NCBI GenBank assembly: GCA_036365515.1
Contig: CM070877.1
Location: forward strand, 72,042,022 to 72,106,021
DNA: 64,000 bases
Direction: 5' to 3'
Origin: Torymus aiolomorphi
Lineage: Eukaryota; Arthropoda; Insecta; Hymenoptera; Torymidae
The translations under genes were made by a program, and so were the position numbers. The first letter of the stretch is position 1. Every line of letters begins with the position of its first letter. The notes under the pieces are model-generated. The model was not told where the DNA came from. It searched no databases and saw only the letters and a list, made by a program, of their open reading frames with translations. Shown here one piece after another: positions 1-11,591 of this stretch.

Positions 1-832
1 CGTGTATTTTCCGCTATTTTTGCCCATTTGCACTCCCTAAGCAAAAGGATCCGGTTCGAATTTTATATCGCCAATTTTTTTACAATGCTAAGGCTGCATC
101 TTGAAGAAATATCAGCTATAAAATTTGTCTTAAATTAATAAACTCACGAGATATGATTTTGTTGCCGCATTTTTCGTGTATTTTCCGATATTTTAGTCCC
201 TTTGCACCCCCCAAGCGAAAGGATCCGGTTCGAATTTCATATCGCCATTTTTTTTTTCAATGCTAGGGCAGTATCTGGAAGAAATATCAGCGATAAAATT
301 TGTCTTAAATTAATAAACTCACGAGACATAATTTTTTCTCGGTATTTTACGTGTATTATCCGCTATTTTAGCCCCTTTGCACCCCCTAAGCGAAAGGATC
401 CGGTTCCAATTTCATATCGCCAATTTTTATTCAATGCTAGGGCAGTATCTGGAAGAAATATCAGCGATAAAATTTGTCTTAAATTAATAAACTCACGAGA
501 TAATATTTTTTTTTCCGTATTCTTCGTGTATTTTCCGATATTTTAGCCCCTTTGCACCCCTGAAGCGAAAGGATCCGTTTCGAATTTCATATCGACAATT
601 TTTTTACAATGCTAGGGCAGCATCTCAAAGAAAAAGCAGCCACAAAATTTGTCTTAAATTAATAAACTCACGAGACATGATTTTTTCTCTGTATTTTACG
701 TGTATTTTCCGCTATTTTTGCCCATTTGCACTCCCTAAGCAAAAGGATCCGGTTCGAATTTCATATCGCCAATTTCTTTTACAATGCTAGAGCAGTATCT
801 GGAAGAAATATCAGCCATTAAATTTGTCTTAT
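1..832. repeat. ~174-bp tandem satellite, ~4.8 copies
   Basis: The motif CGTGTATTTTCCG recurs at 1, 175, 350, 525 and 699, giving a 174-175 bp period. Each unit also carries AAAGGATCCGGTTCGAATTT and AATAAACTCACGAGA. The first copy starts at or before the window edge and the last breaks off near 832. Short reading frames inside follow the repeat period and are not genes. The array probably continues to the left. Confidence 0.93.
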
Positions 833-1222
833 TCGCTATTTTGTATTTCAAAAGTATAATAGCATAATTTTGATCAGCGACCTCAAAAAGCCCTGTTCAC
901 CAATTTTCAGCAAAATCTATGCTTTTTCCGAACTTTCAATCGCCATATTGGATCTGCCATTTTGAATTTGGAAGTTTGATAGTAAGATCGTGATCAGTGA
1001 CGTGAAAACATCTCTATATAAATTTTAAGTAAAATTTAAGCTTCCTCCGAACTTGTTACCGCCATGTTGAATTTCGAAAGTTGATAGCAAGAACGTAAAC
1101 AGCGACTTCGAAAACCCGTGTATTACAATTTTGAGCAAAACCTAAGCTTTTCTCGACCTTTCAACCGCCATATTAGATCAGCCATTTTGAATTTTGGGAG
1201 TCTGATAGCAAAATCGTAATCA
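833..1222. repeat. Degenerate ~105-120 bp repeats (about three units)
   Basis: Three diverged units each contain GATCAGCGACCTC-like, AAAATCTAAGCTTTTTCCGA-like and CCGCCATATTGGATC-like segments. The same family reappears at about 26690-26930. No coding potential is seen. Confidence 0.75.
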
Positions 1223-1332
1223 CTCTGGCGCAAGAAAAAACTGTACCTTTCTGTACATTTCTGTACATTTCCGTACATATCCGTACATTTCCGTACATTT
1301 CCGTACATTTCCGTACATTTCCGTACATTTGT
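1223..1332. repeat. Decamer array (TGTACATTTC/TGTACATTTCC type)
   Basis: After TGGCGCAAGAAAAA comes an array of about nine 10-bp units read as TTTCTGTACA or TTTCCGTACA on this strand. The same leader TGGCGCAAG occurs in opposite orientation beside the array at 20985-21165. This makes it a fragment of a dispersed element rather than a local microsatellite. Confidence 0.85.
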
Positions 1333-1481
1333 GTGCAGAAGCCCATTTAACCTCAAAGTGTACAAGTACAACAAATAAACATTCAAACTGTATCTACAGT
1401 AATACAAGGTTCAATACCAAATATAATATTAACCACAGTGCAATTGACAGTGAAATATTAAAGCCAAAAATAAAAAAATAT
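1333..1481 (+). other. Possible 5' (ORF1-side) remnant of the non-LTR element
   Basis: This stretch lies between the decamer array and the copia 5' LTR. Conceptual translation gives a short Gln/Val/Ile-rich segment interrupted by stops. Removing the copia insertion (duplicated AATAT) would place it directly upstream of the non-LTR sequence that starts at 6246. Assigning it to that element's ORF1 is an inference only. Confidence 0.3.
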
Positions 1482-1729
1482 TGTTAGAATACGTGTACAT
1501 TTATGTCAGCGTGCGAAATAGAGAGCGCATGCGTGGCGCCATCACGCGAGCATAGCTGGAGAGCTAGCGAGAGCGAGCGGCCGAAGCGGGCACTCACTCG
1601 TTCGCCGTCCTCTGCCGAGAGCAGTTGTAATCAGAGAGAGAGAGCTGTACTGTAATTGAATAAAACGTTGTTGCTGTTAATCAGAGTGGGTTATTTGTAG
1701 AACCCTGCCTTCCACATCCTAAATTAACA
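1482..1729 (+). repeat. Copia 5' LTR
   Basis: The LTR starts TGTTAGAATACGTG and ends CTAAATTAACA. It is GC-rich in the middle, with GAGAGCGAGCGG and AGAGAGAGAG tracts. AATAAAACG near 1660 is a plausible polyadenylation signal. It matches 5991-6240 almost completely. Confidence 0.95.
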
Positions 1730-1740
1730 TGGTAGCAGAG
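1730..1740 (+). promoter_or_regulatory. Copia primer-binding site, initiator tRNA-Met type
   Basis: TGGTAGCAGAG begins at the first base after the 5' LTR. It is complementary to the 3' end (CTCTGCTACCA) of eukaryotic initiator tRNA-Met, including the CCA tail. The nested copy at 36124 has a very similar site, TGGTAGCATAG. Confidence 0.85.
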
Positions 1741-1875
1741 TGCTTGGTTGTTGTCGTTATTTTTAGTTGCGGTACTGTTTCTCCTTGTGAGAGCAGTAAC
1801 ACACTTTAAATTCCACGACAAGGAAAAGTGATTTTAAGTTTAGCGCATGGTAAGCGCAAGAACAAAGAAAAACGC

Positions 1876-4800
1876 ATGAGTGTAAAGACAGAGCCTCGGG
1901 AAGTAAAAAGTGAAAAGTCAAGTGGAACTGATAGTGAAGAAGAGTTTTTTGATATTGAAATTAAAGAAGATAAAAAGGAAGAAAACATGCAGGAAGTAAA
2001 AATACCGATTTTTGATGGGCAAGAATACAGCAATTGGAAGAAACGCATACTAATGTATTTAAAAATGAAAAAGTGTGATATTGTAGTTACACGTGCAAAA
2101 GTGGATGCGGACAAAGTTGATTGGGACGAAAAAGACGTGCAAGCTATAAATTATATTTATAGTGCGATCTCAAACAAACAAATGGAATTGATAAGTAATA
2201 AAGAAACGGCGTTTGATATTATGAAGAAATTCGATAGCACATATTTGAAAGAATCAACAGCTCTCCAGATACTGTGTAGAAATAAATTAGAAAATTTGAA
2301 ACTAAAAGACTTTGATAGTTCAACAGAATTCTTTAACGAATTTGAAAAATCAGTGAACGATTTAAAAGAAGCTGGTGCAAAAGTGACGGAGAAAGAAAAA
2401 ATGAATTATATGTTAAGGACATTGCCGGACTCGATGAGCCATATAGGAGACTTAATCGATGTGTTAAAAGAAGAAGAATAAAACGTGGAATATGTGAAAA
2501 ATAAGATTAAAATGGCTGAACTAAAAGAGAAGAGTGAAAATGGAAATTCAAAGTCGAACGCTTTTGTGTTTAAGAAAGAAGAGAAGAAAAGAACATGTTA
2601 TGTATGTGGTGGTGTAGGACACATACAATACGATTGCCCGACGAAAAACAATTCCGGGAATCGCGCGCCACAGCAAGGAGGCGGCAGAGGAAGCCGTGCG
2701 CCACAGAGAGGAGGGGGCAACGGCAGAGGCTACACACAGCAGCGAGGAACGAGTTCCAACCGGCGTGGAAGGAGCGGATACCGACAGCATGGCCGAGGCG
2801 CGAGAGGCAGTGACAACAACAGCAGCGGTCATCAAAATACCGAGAAGAGCGAAGTGTTGAGCACTTCAGTAGAAATAATGTCTGCGAATATAAGTAACGG
2901 TAAAGTAAACGAAAATAAGATAGATTGGATTTTAGATAGCGGTTGTACAGACCACGTGATAAATAACGAAAATTATTTTAATGATGCAATTGTATTGAAA
3001 GAACCGATTAATGTAAAAGTAGGAGACGGTAGAATTTTGAAAGCAACAAAAGTAGGTCATGTAAAAAGTAAATTCAAAACGTTTAATGAAGAGATAGATA
3101 TAGAATTAGAAAATGTATTTTACGTAAAAGATATGGACAGAAATTTAATGAGTTTTGCTAAAGTAACTGATAAATGTAAAGTGGTATGTATCGGTGATAG
3201 TGCTAAAATTTATAATAAAAATAATAAATTAATTGCGATAGCTTGGAAAAAGGATAGAATGTATAAAATGACTAGTTTTATTGAAAAAAGAACAAGAGAA
3301 TCAAATTTGACAGTTAAAAATGAGAAAATGACTTTAAAGGAAAAATGGCATAGAACTCTAGGGCACGTTAATTTTAACTATTTGAAAACAATGTGTAAAA
3401 ATCATGTTTTGAAAGGTTTGCCTAACGAAATAGAATCAGATTACTATAAATGTGCTACGTGTATTGAAAACAAAATGCACAATATCCCGTTTGAGAATAA
3501 TAGGAAAAGAGCGAAAGATATATTAGAAATAGTACATACAGATTTGAATGGACCACACAATACAGTAGGTTATAAAGGAGAAAAGTATTTCATAACTTTT
3601 ATTGATGATTTTAGTAAATTAACAAAAATTTATGCAATTAAGTCTAAAGACGAAGTACATGATAAATTTATTGAATATATAAATTTAGTTGAAAATAAGA
3701 CTGGAAAGAAAATTAAGAAATTAAGGTGTGATAATGGTACTGAATATTTGAATAAAGACATGTATAAATTATGTAGAGAAAAGGGAATTGAAATAGAAAC
3801 ATGTCCACCTTATGTACATAAGCTTAACGGTACAGCAGAAAGGTACAATAGGACGGTTATGGATAGTACAAGGTGTTTGTTAGCTGAGTCTAAGATCGAA
3901 AGAAGATTTTGGCCAGAAGTAGTCTGCGCCGCAGCCTATTTAAAAAATAGAACTATTGCTAACACCTTAGTTAGAAATAAATCTCCTTATGAGATATTTT
4001 TAAATGAAAAACCAGACACGAAGCATTTAAAATTATACGGAAGTAAAGTATTTGTTAGAGTACCGGAAAACAAAAGAAATTCGAAATGGGATAGGAAGGC
4101 TGAGTTAGGAACGTTGATAGGTTATGATGTAACAGGGTATAGAGTTTTGATAAACAATAGAGTCATTGTTGCAAGACACGTTGATGTCGTTGAGGAAGAT
4201 GTAATATGTATTGGCTTAGATGATAGTGATTTAGAAAATGAGAGTTTAAATAAAAATGTTGATAAAGAAAATGAACATGTAGAAAATATAAATGAAAATT
4301 TGAATAATATAGAAAATGCTGAAAATGAAGCTAAAGAAGTAACTGATTTAAGAAGGTCACAAAGAACGAGTAAAAAGCCTAGTAGATTTGATGATAATTA
4401 TGTATATAGCGGATGTATTTATGTAAATTATTGTAGTGCAGATAGTCCTGTAAGCTTTAAAGAAGCTATAGATAGTAATGAGTCTAGTTTTTGGGTAGAA
4501 GCTATGAACAAAGAAATGAATAGTTTAGAGAAAAATAAAACATGGGTATTAGTTGAAAAACCAAGGAGTGAAAAGATATTAGATTTAAAATGGATTTATA
4601 CTAAAAAAAGGTGAAAATATATATAAAGCGAGAATAGTGGTAAGAGGTTACCAACAAACAGATGTATTGGATGACATTTATTCACCTGTTGCGAAAACAC
4701 AAACTTTGAAAGTATTGTTATCGTATTGCTGCCAAAACGGATTGTTAATTGAGCAAATGGATGTAAAAACAGCGTTTTTAAATGGTAAAGTTAAATCAAA

Positions 4801-5950
4801 AGTATTTGTTAAACAGCCTGAAGATTATGAGGATACAGAAAGGGTTTGTAAATTAAATAAAGCGTTGTATGGTTTGCGAGAAAGCCCAAGAGCTTGGTAT
4901 GAGTGTCTTGATAATTATTTAAGTTCTTTAGGATTTGTAAGAAGCGAACATGATTATTGTTTGTATACTTTAAGAGAAAGAGATGAGATTATATATTTAA
5001 TTATATTTGTGGATGATTTGTTAATATGTTGTAAGAAAAGACAAAATTTGAATTACATAAAAGGAATGTTAGAAGAAAGATTTCAGATGAAAGATTTAGA
5101 TAAAGTGAGTATGTATTTAGGTATTAATATTGAATATGATGAAAACAAAAATGAGATGTCCTTAGATCAGGAAAAGTATATTGAATCGTTAGCTAGAAAA
5201 TATCAGATTGAACAAGCAAAATTGTATGAGACTCCAATGGAACAAAATTTAAAGTTAGAACCCGCTGAAGAGATAGATGAGAAAATAAAGTATAGAAATT
5301 TGATAGGAGCACTTTTGTATATTAGCTCAGGAACAAGACTAGATATAAGTTATAGCGTAAATTATTTGAGTAGATTTCAGAATTGTTATGATGAGACACA
5401 TTATAAATATGCTTTAAGAATTTTAAAATATTTATATTTAACTAAAAGTTTAAAATTAAGATTTAAGAAAAACAATAATGTAGATATTCTTGAATGTCAT
5501 GTAGATGCCGATTGGGCAGGAGACTGTGTAGACAGAAAGTCGACAACTGGATATATTGTTAAGTTGTATGGAAATGTAATATATTGGAAATCGAGGAAAC
5601 AAGGAAGTGTAACTAAGTCTTCGACAGCTGCTGAATATGTCGCACTGTCTGAAGCAGTAAGTGAAGTAATATTACTAAAAGACTTGTTAAGTGACTTTAA
5701 AGTAGAAATTAAGAAACCTGTAAATATTTATGAAGACAATTCTGGCGCTGTGAGCATTGCGAAATTTGGTAATTTTACAAAGAAATCAAAGTACATAGAA
5801 GTACATTATCATTTTGTAAATGAGAATTATGTTAATGGATTAATTGATATTGTTAAGGTCAGTACAGAGAAAAATGTTGCAGATATTTTGACAAAGGCTC
5901 TTGGACGAGTAAGGTTTGAAAACTTGAGAAGTTTATTGAATTTGATTTAA
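1876..5950 (+). pseudogene. Copia gag-pol polyprotein, one nonsense and one frameshift
   Basis: The ATG at 1876 is chosen because the sister copy starts at the homologous ATG 36257. The Gag domain carries IPIFDGQEYSNWKK. A CCHC knuckle (CYVCGGVGHIQYDC) lies near residue 241 and the protease DSG near residue 354. The integrase begins with a HHCC-type segment (WHRTLGH, CATCIE), followed by D556, D619 and E655 (DD35E spacing). The RT has an FVDDLL catalytic box near 5007, then RNase H (DADWAGD, EDNSGA, DILTKAL). Lesions: an in-frame TAA at 2479-2481, where the sister copy has a glutamine codon, and a +1 shift in the A-run 4603-4609 just before the RT palm. The domains are otherwise open, so inactivation is recent. 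This is a dead retroelement polyprotein, not a host gene. Confidence 0.95.
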
Positions 5951-5990
5951 AGAATATTGTAATTGCGAGAAACATAAATGTAAAGAGGCG

Positions 5991-6240
5991 TGTTAGAATA
6001 CGTGTACATTTATGTCAGCGTGCGAAATAGAGAGCGCATGCGTGGCGCCATCACGCGAGCATAGCTGGAGAGCTAGCGAGAGCGAGCGGCCGAAGCGGGC
6101 ACTCACTCGTTCGCCATCCTCTGCCGAGAGCAGTTGTAATCAGAGAGAGAGAGAGCTGTACTGTAATTGAATAAAACGTTGTTGCTGTTAACCAGAGTGG
6201 GTTATTTGAAGAACCCTGCCTTCCACATCCTAAATTAACA
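5991..6240 (+). repeat. Copia 3' LTR with preceding polypurine tract
   Basis: This LTR is identical to the 5' LTR except for G/A, T/C and T/A substitutions and one extra GA. AAAGAGG at 5982-5988 sits immediately upstream and is the likely polypurine tract. The 5-bp duplication AATAT follows at 6241. Confidence 0.95.
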
Positions 6241-7247
6241 AATATATTTAAATGACTGATTACCTGTTACATCCTACCTACCCGTGATTCTTTGGTAAGG
6301 TAGAAAGCCTACATTACCAGCGGAAGGCACCGATAAGGAGAGCGAGATTTGAAAGTAATGACTCGACAGCATCGCAAATTTCCCGTAACATGGACACAAT
6401 AACACCATCACGAAACGCGTGGATAGCAACATCAATAAACCAAAATGGATAGCAGTATTAATATGATTGATGATTTACAAAATAATATAATTAATAGAGA
6501 CTGTAATTGCGATGATATTTGTGAACTAAACAAATGTATGGCTTTAGAAAAGGAAGTAATTTTGAATGTAAATATAAGAGGTCTAAATGCTAATTTTAAT
6601 AAATTACTTGTTTTCATAAAAAGCCTTATGATAAAGCCCTGCATAATTGTTTGCAGTGAAACCTGAAAACTTGTACACCCTGAATCCTTTAACATAACAG
6701 GGTACAAAATGTACTATAATAAAGGTAATATCAATCAAAATGATGGTCTGGTAGTTTACATAAGTGAATACATTACTGAAACGACGAAAATTATAGATGT
6801 AAACAACCTCAAAATAATTAATACTAAAATTGCGATAGAAAACAATAGAGAGATAATATTATCTGCCCTATATAGATCCCATGATATAAAAAACTGAATT
6901 GATTTTAAATATAAAAAAACTAATAGAGCATAACAGAAAATATAAAAACAACCTGATAATGGGAGATTTTAACTTTGACATTTCAAATCAAGATACACTC
7001 AATCAGGAATTTTTACATATACTCTTAGAACATGGTTACTGTCCAGACTTTTGTAATATTACCAGACCATCTGATAAAACAGATAACTCAGGAACTTGCA
7101 TAGACAATATTTTTATTAAACTAGATAAAATGGGCTATAAAACATTTACACTCCGTATACCACTAATAGACCTTTCCCACTTTTTATGTCATTAAATAAA
7201 ATAAGAACAACTGAAAATATACATACTATAAATCGCATAAATTACAA

Positions 7248-7891
7248 CCCGTATGGAAAAAAAGAAATGTATGAAACCGTATAAAACTGTACAAGACTGT
7301 ATAAAAACGTATAAAAACGTATAAAACTCGGATCTAAACATTGTTTTTTGGACAAATTTATACGTTTTGATACGTTTTAATACGGTTTCATACGGTTTTT
7401 AACATTTTAATACAGTTTTCTACGATTTGCAACGATTTTATACAATTTCATATGGTTTTTTACGTTTTATAGAATTTATAAATCGTAAAAAACGGAAAAA
7501 CGTAATTACATTTTTATAAACATAAAAACATAATTTATTTATTTATTTTTCTATTTATTTTTTTTTTATTTTGTATGAAAATGTATTAAACTGTATAAAA
7601 ATGTATAAAACCGTATAAAACTGTAATAAATTTGAAAAAATCTACGGAAATATACAGAAATATACATTTTTATACGGTTTCCTATGTTTTATTATATTAA
7701 CCTTTTACAAACTTGACATGAAAGAATTACAGAAGTGTAAGAAAATGTCTGAAAATGTATTAAACTGTGTAAAAATGTATAAAAATGTATAAAACCGTAT
7801 AAAATATGTCCAAAAACCAATAGAAAGGTTCATTTTTATACGTTTTTATACGTTTTCCTACGGTTTCATACATTTATTATTTCCATACGGG
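7248..7891. mobile_element. Decamer-array MITE, copy 1 (CCCGTATGG termini)
   Basis: It starts CCCGTATGGAAA and ends TTTCCATACGGG, forming terminal inverted repeats. Inside are runs of 10-bp units of the type CGTATAAAAA/CTGTATAAAA that switch strand part way (TTTTATACGG), around a TTTTTTGGACAAA centre. It contains no ORF. It interrupts the non-LTR ORF2. A second copy starts 160 bp further on. Confidence 0.85.
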
Positions 7892-8053
7892 AGTAAACTC
7901 AGGACAGATGCTTCTACAATAAAATGGAGTGAAGTGACACAAATAAATGATCCGAATATTGCTTTAAATAACCTTATTGATAAAATAAAACTATGTCTAA
8001 GCAAAGCTAAATATACCAGAAAAACTAACAAAACTAACAACATGAAACCAACT

Positions 8054-8694
8054 CGTATGGAAAAAAAGAAATGTATGAAACCGTATAAAGCCATACAAAA
8101 CTGTATAAAAACGTATAAAACCGGATCTAAACATTGGTTTTTGGACAAATTTATACGTTTTAACACGTTTTGATACGTTTTAATACGGTTTCATACGGTT
8201 TTTAACATTTTAATACAGTTTTCTACGATTTGCAATGATTTCATACAATTTCATGTGGTTTTTTACGTTTTATAGAATTTATAAATCGTAAAAAACGGAA
8301 AAACGTAATTACATTTTTATAAACATAAAAACATAATTTATTTATTTATTTTTCTATTTATTTTTTTTTTATTTTGTATGAAAATGTATTAAACTGTATA
8401 AAAATGTATAAAACCGCATAAAACTGTAATAAATTTGAAAAAATCTACGGAAATATACAGAAATATACATTTTTATACGGTTTCCTATGTTTTATTATAT
8501 TAACCTTTTACAAACTTGACATGAAAGAATTTCAGAAGTGTAAGAAAATGTCTGAAAATGTATTAAACTGTGTAAAAATGTATAAAAATGTATAAAACCG
8601 TATAAAATATGTTCAAAAACCAATAGAAAGGTTCATTTTTATACGTTTTTATACGTTTTCCTACGGTTTCATACATTTATTATTTCCATACGGG
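8054..8694. mobile_element. Decamer-array MITE, copy 2
   Basis: It is nearly identical to 7248-7891 along its whole length. It begins CGTATGGAAAAAAAG and ends TTTCCATACGGG. The ORF2 translation resumes directly on its right with an RKDWITKAI-like segment, confirming insertion. Two near-identical copies so close together suggest recent activity or local transposition. Confidence 0.85.
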
Positions 8695-8954
8695 AAGGAA
8701 AGATTGGATAACAAAGGCAATTATGACATCATGTAATACCAAAGAAAAACTATATAAATTATGGAAAAAAGACCCTAGTAATACTAGAAAAAGAGAAGAA
8801 TATCAGAAATTTACAAATATCCTGAAGAATATTATAAATAAAGCAAAGGAGTCGTATGATAAAAAACTAATAGAATCCAGCATAAATAATATTAAGAGTA
8901 TGTGGAATGTGGTAAATAAAAAAATTGGTAAAAATTGTAAAAAGAAAAATAACA

Positions 8955-9321
8955 TTAAGGGGATGTACAATCCTAATTTCAATATTTTTTTAAATCACAT
9001 TCAAACATTTATTTGGAAAAAGACGGCTGTCAAGCGCTCCGTACACGCAAACACTATATGCAGATTTTTTTCTGGATAATTCTATTGATATTTACGTGAG
9101 TTATGCTCGTTTGAAAAGTAGGTCAATTGTAGATTCCTACTTACCGACAGTACGGTTTTTATTTAATTAAATAAATTCTCATAATTTTTTTGGAAAAAGA
9201 CGCCTGTCAAGCGCTCTATACACGCAAACACTATATGCAGATTTTTTTCTGGATAATTCTATTGATATTTGCGTGAGTTATGCTCGTTTGAAAAATAACG
9301 TCGGTACTCACATCCCCTTAA
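8955..9321. mobile_element. TTAA-type (piggyBac-like) MITE, internally duplicated
   Basis: TTAA flanks both ends, followed by GGGGATGT and preceded by ACATCCCC. The inner part holds two imperfect copies of the segment containing GTCAAGCGCTC and ACGCAAACACTATATGC, separated by a unique stretch with TAGGTCAATTG. Removing one TTAA unit keeps the host ORF2 frame, as expected from precise TTAA insertion. Confidence 0.85.
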
Positions 9322-10797
9322 CTATATAATAGATAACAATAAGAAAATATCAGATCCTAAAAAAATTGCTGACCACTTGAACACATTTTTTGCTAACATT
9401 GGCAAAAAGCTAAGTGACAAAATAAGACCCCCGATTATCAATAAGGAAATTAAATTCCCTACAATGAACTGCAAAAGTATTTTATTCGAGCCAACAAACC
9501 ATCACGAAATCGAAAATATCATAAACAGAATGGAAAACAAAAATGGGGGAGTTGATATTATCAACGCCAAAACATTAAAAACCCTGGTAGAACATTTAGT
9601 AGACCCTCTAGCCCACATCTACAACTTCTGTATAGTTAGAGCCATCTGGCCAGATGTCTTGAAATTACCTGAAGTTATACCTATACATAAATCAAAAGAA
9701 AAACACATTGCCACTAATTACAGACCTATATCTCTTATTTCGAATATAGCTAAAGTACTAGAAAAAATAATACACAAAAGAATAATTACATTTATAAATA
9801 AATGCGACATACTTGCCAAAAATCAATATGGCTTCAGGAAAAATAAAATTAAAAGTACAAGAGATGCGCTAACACTAATTTCAAATGTAATATGTGAGAA
9901 GTTAGATAAGAGTACACCATTCGCCATAATTTTCTTGGATCTCGCAAAAGCTTTTGACACTGTAAACCATCAATTACTACTAGACAAATATGGTACAATT
10001 ACGGTATTACAGGAAGCGCACATAATCTAATCAAAAGTTATTTAGGAAATCGACTGCAAAAAGTAAAATTAAATCACATAACCAGTCATCTCGAATCCGT
10101 CAACATGGATGTTCCACAAGGAACAATTCTGGGATCTCTACTCTCCTTACTATATATCAACGACCTACTACTGGATATCCCTGAAGATAATATATTCGCA
10201 TATGCAGATGATATAGCAGTAGTAACCTCAGCCAAAACATGGAAAGAAGTCGAAACCAAAATTAGCTAAACACGGAGAAAACAGTATACATTGAATTTGG
10301 GAATCAAGTAGACAGCACATCTAAAAATTTAGACATAAACATACAAGGCACAAGAATTAAAAGAGTGGAAAGTACCAAATATTTAGGCATAATTTTCGAT
10401 AGTTACATGAGATGGAACGAGCACATCTAATACATATACAATAAAACTAAATATCTCATTTTCGTATTCTATAAGCTATCTAAACTCATGAATACTGACA
10501 CCCTAAGAATTATATATTACGCCCTCTTCAACAGCATTACTTCATATGGAATAACAGCATGGAGAGGAGCGTATTCTAACAATAAAAACTTGCTTATTAG
10601 ACTGCAGAGCAGATCATTTAAAATACTCAATAAAAACAAATTTACAGTCGAAAAAAATCCTATGAGCATAGAACAACTCTTTACTTATGAATCACTATTG
10701 TATCATTACGAAGACTTACAGACAGCATATATAAACTCCAATAGCTCCACTAGGAAAAAAAACATACAGATTCCAAGAAGATATTTGACCATTAGTA

Positions 10798-10988
10798 TTA
10801 AGGGGATGTGCAACCCTAATTTCAATATTTTTTTAAATCAACATTCAAACATTTATTTGGAAAAAGACGGCTGTCAAGCGCTCCGTACACGCAAACACTA
10901 TATGCAGATTTTTTTCTGGATAATTCTATTGATATTTGCGTGAGTTATGCTCGTTTGAAAAATAACGTCGGTACTCACATCCCCTTAA
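10798..10988. mobile_element. TTAA-type (piggyBac-like) MITE, 191 bp
   Basis: TTAA-GGGGATGTG at the left and CACATCCCC-TTAA at the right define the element. The interior is the single-unit form of 8955-9321. The non-LTR reading frame continues without shift on both sides. The TTAA duplication points to piggyBac-type mobilisation; no transposase is encoded here. Confidence 0.87.
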
Positions 10989-11218
10989 AACCAGTTATAT
11001 TAGAGCAATAACTCAATTCAATAACCTACTGAATGAATTAAATACAATTAGAAACAAACACAGCAGAAAACTAAAACTAAAACAATAGGTACGAGAAAGA
11101 AACTGAAACAACAAAAATAAATTTATAATTTTTATTAGAAAACCAATTATCCTCAGATAGATTGTCGACTAGTATAATTAATATAGCATTTATATGAAAA
11201 AATTTATATTTATAGACA

Positions 11219-11274
<56 letters not shown>

Positions 11275-11430
11275 ACACACACACACACGCCCACACCCAC
11301 ACACACACACACCCAGACACCCACCCACCCATCTACCCACACACACACACATCCACCCACCCATCTACCCACACACACACACACACACATCCACCCTGGT
11401 ATTAAATAAATAAATAAATAAATAAATAAA
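11219..11430. repeat. (AC)n, C-rich and (AAAT)n microsatellites
   Basis: A pure (AC)n run starts at 11221 and grades into ACCCACCC-type imperfect repeats to about 11396. An (ATAA)n tract follows at 11402-11430. Reading frames here are low-complexity artefacts. Confidence 0.95.
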
Positions 11431-11431
11431 C

Positions 11432-11591
11432 AAATTTCCGTACATTTCTGTACATTTTTGTTACTTAAGAGACTTTTGTACAGATTTGTACAGTTATGTA
11501 CAGAAATGTACAAATTAGTACAGCAATGTACGGAAATGTACAGAAATGTACAGAAATGTACAGGAATGTACACGAATATACGGTAATGTTG
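11432..11591. repeat. Decamer array (TGTACAGAAA type) with strand switch
   Basis: A short TTCCGTACAT run leads into GTTACTTAAGAGACTTTT, then inverted-sense units GTACAGAAAT to about 11585. The same TTACTTAAGAGAC segment occurs in opposite orientation at about 20994-21004. This links the two arrays as one element family. Confidence 0.85.

Larger units (their letters stand above)
1482..6240 (+). mobile_element. Full-length Ty1/copia LTR retrotransposon
   Basis: Two TG...CA LTRs (248 and 250 bp) bracket a gag-pol region in copia order: Gag, zinc knuckle, protease, integrase, reverse transcriptase, RNase H. The flanking 5 bp AATAT is present at 1477-1481 and 6241-6245, so both insertion ends are preserved. 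The LTRs differ by three substitutions and one GA dinucleotide indel, so insertion is recent. The copy is nevertheless coding-dead (see the gag-pol entry). It is nested inside a non-LTR element that resumes at 6246. A sister copy lies at 35889-38759. Confidence 0.96.
6246..11088 (+). mobile_element. CR1/jockey-like non-LTR retrotransposon, interrupted by four MITEs
   Basis: Endonuclease, linker and reverse transcriptase occur in the usual non-LTR order on one strand. They are interrupted by two ~640-bp decamer elements (7248-7891, 8054-8694) and two TTAA elements (8955-9321, 10798-10988). Flanking translation is in register across both TTAA insertions. The 5' end is uncertain because a copia element inserted upstream. 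No poly-A tail is obvious after the stop at 11086-11088. A related copy is at 22477-25714. Confidence 0.88.
6445..11088 (+). pseudogene. Non-LTR ORF2: endonuclease plus reverse transcriptase remnants
   Basis: The apurinic-type endonuclease is recognisable from ILNVNIRGLNANFNKLL, LSALYRS and MGDFNFD (about 6960), then a TCIDNIF segment. Stops occur at 6664 and 6895. The linker carries DWITKAI-like and LYKLWKK segments (about 8700-8770). The RT block at 9377-10290 has YRPISLISNIAKVLE, FLDLAKAFDTVNH, a VPQGTILG-type motif and YADDIAV (about 10199). A frameshift lies near 10000 and stops near 10267 and 10428. The C-terminal region (10488-10797, resuming at 10989) ends in a Lys-rich tail with TAG at 11086-11088. 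Many lesions make it non-functional. It belongs to the CR1/jockey group; I cannot place it to clade. Confidence 0.9.

Noticed and set aside
202..546. 114-codon frame in the satellite
   Set aside because: It spans two repeat units and has no independent support.
2479..2485. Programmed readthrough of the copia Gag stop
   Set aside because: The stop lies before the zinc knuckle and the sister copy has a sense codon, so mutation is simpler.
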